From an uncultured Eubacteriales bacterium (GTDB lineage Bacteria; Bacillota; Clostridia; Oscillospirales; CAG-382), in contig CAKSDR010000044.1 of the NCBI GenBank assembly GCA_934446095.1, positions 1 to 10,712 of the forward strand: DNA of 10,712 nucleotides. The letters run 5' to 3'. The position numbers and the translations under genes are program-made. Shown piece by piece: positions 7,559-10,712 of this stretch. Below the pieces are notes generated by a model. The model ran no database searches and was not told the DNA's origin. It saw only the letters and a list, made by a program, of their open reading frames with translations. Position 1 is the stretch's first letter; the number at the start of each line of letters is the position of its first letter.

Positions 7559-8587
7559 ATGAATATGACATTCAGAAGAAAATTACCTATCCCGAAAGAA
7601 GTAAAAGAATTATATCCTGTAAGTCCTAAAGACGAACTTGTAAAATCAGCCCGTCAGCAGGAAATAAATGACGTTTTCGAAGGAAAATCGGACAAGTTTC
7701 TGCTTATTATAGGTCCATGTTCCGCAGACCGCAAAGACTCTGTTCTTGAATATATCTCATATCTGCGCCCCGTTGCAGACGAAGTACAGGACAAAATAAT
7801 AATCATACCCAGAATCTACACCAACAAGCCCCGTACCACTGGCAACGGATACAAAGGCATGCTGCACCAGCCCGATCCGGAAAATGCTCCTGATATGTTC
7901 AAAGGAATCGTTGCAATACGCGACATTCATCTGTCCGCACTCAGGGACTACGGATTTACCTGCGCCGACGAAATGCTTTACCCTGAAAATCACAGATATT
8001 TGTCGGATCTTCTTGCATATGTTGCAGTAGGCGCGCGCTCGGTTGAAAACCAGCAGCACCGCCTTGTCGCAAGCGGACTTGATATCCCGGCAGGCATGAA
8101 AAACCCCACCGGCGGAGACCTTTCAATTATGATGAATTCAATAAAAGCTGCGCAGTCTTCCCATACTTTCATATACAGAGGCTGGGAAGTTCAGAGTACC
8201 GGCAACAAGTACAGTCACGCAATATTAAGAGGCTATACCGATTTTGCCGGAAAAAATATCTCGAACTATCATTACGAAGACCTTTTAAAACTTAAAGATT
8301 TATATAACGAGTCGAAACTTTTAAATCCTTCGGTTATAGTTGACACAAACCATGCAAATTCAGGCAAAAAATATCTCGAGCAAGTTCGTATTGCAAAAGA
8401 AGTTTTACACAGCCGCAACCAAAACAGCGATATAAAATCTCTTGTCAAAGGCCTTATGATTGAAAGTTACATCGAAGACGGCGCACAGCCTGCCGACGGA
8501 CATGTTTTCGGCAAGTCAATTACCGACCCGTGTCTGGGCTGGGATAAAACCAAAGATTTAATTTTCAGAATTGCCGATAAATTATAA
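7559..8587 (+). CDS. aroG: Class I 3-deoxy-7-phosphoheptulonate (DAHP) synthase
   Basis: First step of the pathway: condenses PEP and erythrose 4-phosphate to DAHP. The 342 residues match the E. coli AroF/AroG/AroH type; the letter chosen is arbitrary. Metal ligands corresponding to E. coli AroG Cys61, His268, Glu302 and Asp326 are Cys54 (GPCS), His265 (DTNHANSGK), Glu302 (IESYIEDG) and Asp323 (SITDPCLGW). KPRTT (90-94) and GARSVENQQHR (158-168) form the substrate site. E. coli members of this family are feedback-inhibited by single aromatic amino acids; which one applies here is not visible. I chose ATG 7559 (AAGGAG at 7543-7548, 10-nt spacing) over an in-frame GTG at 7550 that almost touches the ribosome binding site. 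ATG 7565 is also possible. It is the last gene of the operon although it encodes the first step. Confidence 0.94.
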   Translation: MNMTFRRKLPIPKEVKELYPVSPKDELVKSARQQEINDVFEGKSDKFLLIIGPCSADRKDSVLEYISYLRPVADEVQDKIIIIPRIYTNKPRTTGNGYKGMLHQPDPENAPDMFKGIVAIRDIHLSALRDYGFTCADEMLYPENHRYLSDLLAYVAVGARSVENQQHRLVASGLDIPAGMKNPTGGDLSIMMNSIKAAQSSHTFIYRGWEVQSTGNKYSHAILRGYTDFAGKNISNYHYEDLLKLKDLYNESKLLNPSVIVDTNHANSGKKYLEQVRIAKEVLHSRNQNSDIKSLVKGLMIESYIEDGAQPADGHVFGKSITDPCLGWDKTKDLIFRIADKL

Positions 8588-8595
8588 TTATTTTT

Positions 8596-8638
8596 AAGAG
8601 AACAAATTTTAAAAAATAAAATTTGTTCTCTTTTTTTG
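8596..8638 (+). terminator. Rho-independent terminator of the aromatic operon
   Basis: A perfect 15-bp stem pairs 8597-8611 with 8617-8631 (AGAGAACAAATTTTA and its complement) around a 5-nt A loop, followed by a T-tract to 8637. It starts 9 bp after the DAHP synthase stop. There is no good U-tract on the opposite strand, so it is probably one-way. Confidence 0.93.
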
Positions 8639-8649
8639 CAAAAAAACTC

Positions 8650-8678
8650 TTGACAACTGTTTTTGCGTGTGATATAAT
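8650..8678 (+). promoter_or_regulatory. Consensus sigma-A promoter with extended -10 for the peroxide operon
   Basis: TTGACA (8650-8655), a 17-bp spacer and TATAAT (8673-8678) are both perfect hexamers, with an extended -10 TG (8670-8671). The transcript would start at about 8685, 40 nt before the perR ATG. Such a strong promoter needs a repressor, and an operator follows directly. Confidence 0.9.
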
Positions 8679-8690
8679 TTAAATACAAAA

Positions 8691-8711
8691 CAATAATGAT
8701 TATTATTATCA
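8691..8711 (+). promoter_or_regulatory. Fur/PerR-family operator (two overlapping 7-1-7 sites)
   Basis: TGATTATTATTATCA (8697-8711) matches the Bacillus Fur 7-1-7 consensus TGATAATNATTATCA at 13 of 14 fixed positions. A second 15-mer, shifted 6 bp upstream (8691-8705), matches both the Fur and the PerR consensus (TTATAATNATTATAA) at 11 of 14. A 6-bp offset is what is expected when two dimers bind overlapping sites. The operator lies just downstream of the predicted start site and would block transcription of perR itself and of the genes after it. Confidence 0.85.
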
Positions 8712-8725
8712 ATTAGGAAAAAACA

Positions 8726-9139
8726 ATGAATCAACCGATAAAACATTCAAAGCAGCGGGAAGCGCTGTTCGAACTTCTCAAAAGCGTTACCTGCCATCCG
8801 GACGCCGAATGGCTTTACAACGAATTAAAAAAAGACTTTCCGAAAATAAGTCTTGCGACGGTGTATCGCAACTTGGGTCAGTTCTGCGCTCTCGGCAAAG
8901 CGATTCCGCTTTATATCGGCGACGGGACCGTAAGATATGACGCAAGGACATCCGCCCACAATCATTTTTTCTGTTCCTCGTGCCATAATCTTTACGATAT
9001 AGGCGATGCCGAACTTTGCAAAACAGACGCGGCACTTGAAGAAAAATACGGTGTCAAAATAGATTCACATTCTTTTATTTTCTACGGAAAATGCAAAAAT
9101 TGTATAAAAAATAAAATTTTAAAGGAGAAAAAATCATGA
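8726..9139 (+). CDS. perR: PerR-type peroxide-sensing repressor (Fur family)
   Basis: This 137-aa protein has an N-terminal winged helix (recognition helix around SLATVYRNL, 42-50) and a C-terminal dimerisation and metal domain. All five regulatory-metal ligands of B. subtilis PerR (His37, Asp85, His91, His93, Asp104) align at exact spacing with His24, Asp72, His78, His80 and Asp91. Asp at the second position is characteristic of PerR; Fur usually has Glu. Cys83/Cys86 and Cys123/Cys126 form the structural zinc site. Oxidation of the metal-site histidines by peroxide is the known way this family releases DNA. Unusually for PerR, the residue equivalent to Asn61 is Arg48, as in Fur. The gene is first in an operon with a peroxidase and overlaps it by 4 bp, so autoregulation through the upstream operator is likely. 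A Fur-like iron regulator is the alternative. Confidence 0.87.
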   Translation: MNQPIKHSKQREALFELLKSVTCHPDAEWLYNELKKDFPKISLATVYRNLGQFCALGKAIPLYIGDGTVRYDARTSAHNHFFCSSCHNLYDIGDAELCKTDAALEEKYGVKIDSHSFIFYGKCKNCIKNKILKEKKS

Positions 9140-9687
9140 AAAAATTTGTATGTCCTGTTTGCGGTTACGTTCACGAAGGAGATACTCCTCCCGAAAGATG
9201 CCCTCAGTGCGGAGTTCCCGGTTCAAAATTCACAGAAGTCAAAGACAACGTCTTAAATTTTGTCTGCGAGCATGTAATAGGTGTTGGAGCAAAAGGCAAA
9301 ATTGACGAAGAGGTTTACAACGGACTTAAGGCAAACTTTGAGGGAGAATGCACCGAAGTCGGAATGTATATTGCAATGAGCCGTCAGGCAATCCGCGAAG
9401 GTTATCCCGAAATCGGCGCCTTCTATCTGCAGGCAGCGCTTGAGGAAGCAGAACACGCAGCGAAATTTGCAGAACTTCTCGGAGAAGTGGTAACAGGTTC
9501 CACAAAGAAGAACCTTGAACTCAGAAGCGAAGCTGAATGCGGTGCTACTCTCGGAAAATTTGAGCTTGCAAAAAAGGCAAAAGAACTCGGCTACGACGCT
9601 ATCCATGACACAGTTCATGAAATGGCAAAAGACGAAGCCCGCCATGGCAAAGGCTTTGAAGGTATGCTCAAAAGATATTTCAAATAA
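9136..9687 (+). CDS. rbr: Reverse rubrerythrin (NADH peroxidase component)
   Basis: The 183-aa protein has the reversed domain order, with rubredoxin first. An FeCys4 site is made by Cys6, Cys9, Cys22 and Cys25 (CPVCG and CPQCG). A ferritin-like four-helix domain follows (about 55-183), with Glu-rich helices and two ExxH motifs, Glu104-His107 and Glu167-His170, that hold the di-iron centre. Proteins with this layout in clostridia reduce hydrogen peroxide to water with electrons passed from NADH through rubredoxin. They are strongly induced when PerR is inactivated. The ribosome binding site AAAGGAG (9121-9127) precedes ATG 9136, and the start overlaps the perR stop (ATGA). The rubredoxin gene begins 21 bp downstream. 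The protein should be cytoplasmic; no signal peptide is seen. Confidence 0.93.
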   Translation: MKKFVCPVCGYVHEGDTPPERCPQCGVPGSKFTEVKDNVLNFVCEHVIGVGAKGKIDEEVYNGLKANFEGECTEVGMYIAMSRQAIREGYPEIGAFYLQAALEEAEHAAKFAELLGEVVTGSTKKNLELRSEAECGATLGKFELAKKAKELGYDAIHDTVHEMAKDEARHGKGFEGMLKRYFK

Positions 9688-9708
9688 CACCAGAAAGGTT
9701 AATTTAAC

Positions 9709-9864
9709 ATGAAAAAATACATTTGTCCGTGCGGATATGTTTATGATCCGGAAATCGGCGACCCCGAAAACGGTATAAATCCCGGTACTTCATGGGAAGA
9801 TGTTCCCGAAAACTGGATCTGCCCTGTCTGCGGACTCGGCAAAGATTCGTTCGAGGAAGAATAA
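9709..9864 (+). CDS. rd: Rubredoxin with a shortened first cysteine knuckle (51 aa)
   Basis: This small iron-sulfur electron carrier is the likely donor to reverse rubrerythrin. The body is typical: YDPEIGDPENGINPGTSWE (12-30), VPENWICPVCG (32-42) with Cys38 and Cys41, then GKDSFEEE. The first site is odd. Normal rubredoxin has CxxCG, but here it reads Cys6-Pro-Cys8-Gly, a CxC spacing, as though one codon were missing. The reading frame is intact on both sides, so this is not a frameshift. It may still bind iron with a strained or altered site. ATG 9709 is preceded by AAAGG (9694-9698) at 10 nt. The product aligns end to end with 52-54-residue rubredoxins. The gene is last in the peroxide operon, directly before a terminator. 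Confidence 0.92.
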   Translation: MKKYICPCGYVYDPEIGDPENGINPGTSWEDVPENWICPVCGLGKDSFEEE

Positions 9865-9875
9865 TCGTATATAAC

Positions 9876-9922
9876 AAAAAGCCTTCTCCTAAAGCAATGC
9901 GCTTTCATGGGAAGGCTTTTTA
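9876..9922 (+). terminator. Rho-independent terminator of the perR-rbr-rd operon
   Basis: AAAAAGCCTTC (9876-9886) pairs perfectly with GAAGGCTTTTT (9911-9921). The hairpin has an inner stem, AAAGC (9891-9895) with GCTTT (9901-9905), and ends in a T run. The A/T symmetry of the outer arms means it could work in both directions, but no gene on the minus strand needs it. Confidence 0.92.
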
Positions 9923-9937
9923 TAGGCCCCTTTCAAA

Positions 9938-9966
9938 TTGACTTTTTGGGGTATACGTGTTATAAT
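9938..9966 (+). promoter_or_regulatory. Sigma-A promoter with extended -10 upstream of the hairpin repeats and gpsA
   Basis: TTGACT (9938-9943; 5 of 6), a 17-bp spacer and a perfect TATAAT (9961-9966) with an extended -10 TG (9958-9959). It follows directly after the previous terminator. The transcript would start at about 9973 and run through the whole repeat block before reaching gpsA, giving a leader of about 350 nt. Confidence 0.82.
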
Positions 9967-10275
9967 ATCGACAGAAAATCTTGCATAGCAAGTTTTGCGG
10001 CTCCGCCGTTTTTGCATTCCGTGCAACTGTCGCATTGACGGCTGCGCAAAAAGGCTCTTGCGAGCAAGCGTTTTTGCTTATGGTAAAATATCGGCAGAAA
10101 ATTTTGCATAGCAAGTTTTGCGGCTCCGCCGCTTTTGCACTCCGTGCAACCGTCGCATTGACGGCTGCGCAAAAAAGTTCTTGCGAGCAAGCGTTTTTGC
10201 TTATGGTAAAATATCGGCAGAAAGTCTTGCAAAACAAGACTTTGCTTCGTCGCATTGGCAAACCTGCAAAATTCC
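9965..10275 (+). repeat. Hairpin-rich tandem repeat, 123-bp unit, about 2.5 copies
   Basis: Unit 1 (9965-10087) and unit 2 (10088-10210) are the same length and differ at 7 positions, all transitions, with no gaps. Unit 3 (10211 to about 10275) is shortened and degenerate. Each full unit holds five stem-loops. In unit 1 they are CTTGC/GCAAG (9980-9992, flanked by A4/T4), GCGGC-TCC-GCCGT (9997-10009), TTGCAT-TCC-GTGCAA (10012-10026), CTGTC-GCATT-GACGG (10027-10041), and a long one closed by GCAAAAA/TTTTTGC (10046-10077). Unit 3 keeps the first hairpin as a perfect 9-bp stem (10221-10229 with 10235-10243). The block lies between a promoter and gpsA and so is probably transcribed as its leader. 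It could be an RNA element or a non-coding palindromic repeat family. From 10276 to 10329 I see only AT-rich spacer. Confidence 0.85.
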
Positions 10276-10329
10276 CCGCAAACAAGTATTTTTATATTTT
10301 TTACATGCGTTATGAAAGCGGAAATACAT

Positions 10330-10712
10330 ATGAAAAACAATCAAAATCCGGTTCAGAAAATCGCCGTTATCGGATGCGGCAGATGGGGCTCTTTCATTGC
10401 CTGGTATCTTGACAAAACCGGGCACAGCATTACCCTTTACGGGCGTGAATCTTCTGCCAACATGCAAAAATTTCTGGACTGCAGAAAAAACGACATATTA
10501 ACCTTGCCCGAGTCAGTTGCTCTTTCAACTGACCTTTGCTGCGTTTCTGACACGGACATTATTGCCATATCAATATGTTCGCAGAATCTGCGTTCTCTTG
10601 CCGGGGAACTCGCAAAAATCGGGATTAAAAACAAAATAATTGTTCTGTGCATGAAAGGAATTGAAATTTCAACCGGAAAGCGTCTTTCGCAGGTCATAAC
10701 CGACATTGTCGA
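10330..10712 (+). CDS. gpsA: Glycerol-3-phosphate dehydrogenase [NAD(P)+], 5' part (runs off the window)
   Basis: The first 127 residues or so are visible. After a short polar start come IAVIGCGRWGSFIAWYLDK (11-29), a Rossmann nucleotide-binding loop of the type GxGxWG seen in GpsA, and LYGRES, where the end of the second strand carries an Arg suited to NADP. Later come a DTDIIAISICS segment and KIIVLCMKGIE, whose KGIE is a hallmark of this family. The enzyme makes sn-glycerol 3-phosphate from dihydroxyacetone phosphate for phospholipid synthesis. The region between the two Rossmann motifs looks shorter than usual, and the usual VPS is ICS, so this is a divergent member. I prefer ATG 10330. 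The in-frame ATG 10312 has no ribosome binding site, and even 10330 has only a weak one (AAAGCGG at 10315-10321). The C-terminal catalytic domain is not in the window. Confidence 0.78.
   Translation, partial: MKNNQNPVQKIAVIGCGRWGSFIAWYLDKTGHSITLYGRESSANMQKFLDCRKNDILTLPESVALSTDLCCVSDTDIIAISICSQNLRSLAGELAKIGIKNKIIVLCMKGIEISTGKRLSQVITDIV

Noticed and set aside
9965..10275. Possible CRISPR array
   Set aside because: The unit is 123 bp and is repeated in full, without unique spacers between short repeats, and no cas genes are present.
9981..10412. A 143-codon plus-strand open frame, and similar minus-strand frames, across the hairpin repeats
   Set aside because: It has a TTG start without an RBS. 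It stays open only because the repeat period (123) is a multiple of three, gives a 41-residue internal repeat with no recognisable domain, and its 3' part overlaps gpsA out of frame. Frames are open on both strands, as expected for a stop-poor non-coding repeat.

Overview
The window looks like a chromosomal segment of an anaerobic, low-GC Gram-positive bacterium, most likely an uncultured member of the Clostridia. The reasons are AT-rich genes with strong GGAGG-type ribosome binding sites, textbook sigma-A promoters, a chorismate synthase and EPSP synthase with clostridial-style motifs, and a reverse rubrerythrin plus rubredoxin under a PerR-type regulator. The taxonomic call is inference; there is no rRNA or other marker gene.

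Layout. (1) 1-273: the 3' end of a cytidine deaminase gene. (2) 392-603: a control region with a sigma-A promoter, a 22-residue leader peptide holding four Phe and four Tyr codons, and a rho-independent terminator with overlapping alternative stems. This is a transcription attenuator. (3) 622-8587: eight tightly packed genes, most with overlapping ends: pheA, aroB, aroC, an aroE-aroK fusion, aroQ, aroA, tyrA and a class I DAHP synthase. Together they encode all seven shikimate-pathway steps plus chorismate mutase, prephenate dehydratase and prephenate dehydrogenase, that is everything from E4P + PEP to phenylpyruvate and 4-hydroxyphenylpyruvate. Only the final aminotransferase is missing. A strong terminator closes the operon at 8596-8638. 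(4) 8650-9922: a consensus promoter, an overlapping Fur/PerR-type operator, then perR, reverse rubrerythrin and rubredoxin, closed by a terminator. This is a self-regulated peroxide-detoxification operon. (5) 9938-10329: a strong promoter running into about 2.5 copies of a 123-bp hairpin-rich tandem repeat, which would form the 5' leader of (6) the 5' part of a glycerol-3-phosphate dehydrogenase gene (10330 to the window end).

How the parts work together. Shortage of charged tRNA-Phe or tRNA-Tyr should stall the leader ribosome, prevent the terminator and switch on the whole aromatic pathway from one point. The peroxide operon pairs the sensor (PerR) with the peroxidase (reverse rubrerythrin) and its electron donor (rubredoxin).

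Most worth checking: the Phe/Tyr attenuator controlling an entire shikimate operon; the structured tandem repeats before gpsA, whose sequence differences almost all preserve base pairing; a PerR with a Fur-like DNA-recognition Arg next to a Fur-like operator; and a rubredoxin whose first metal knuckle is CxC instead of CxxC.
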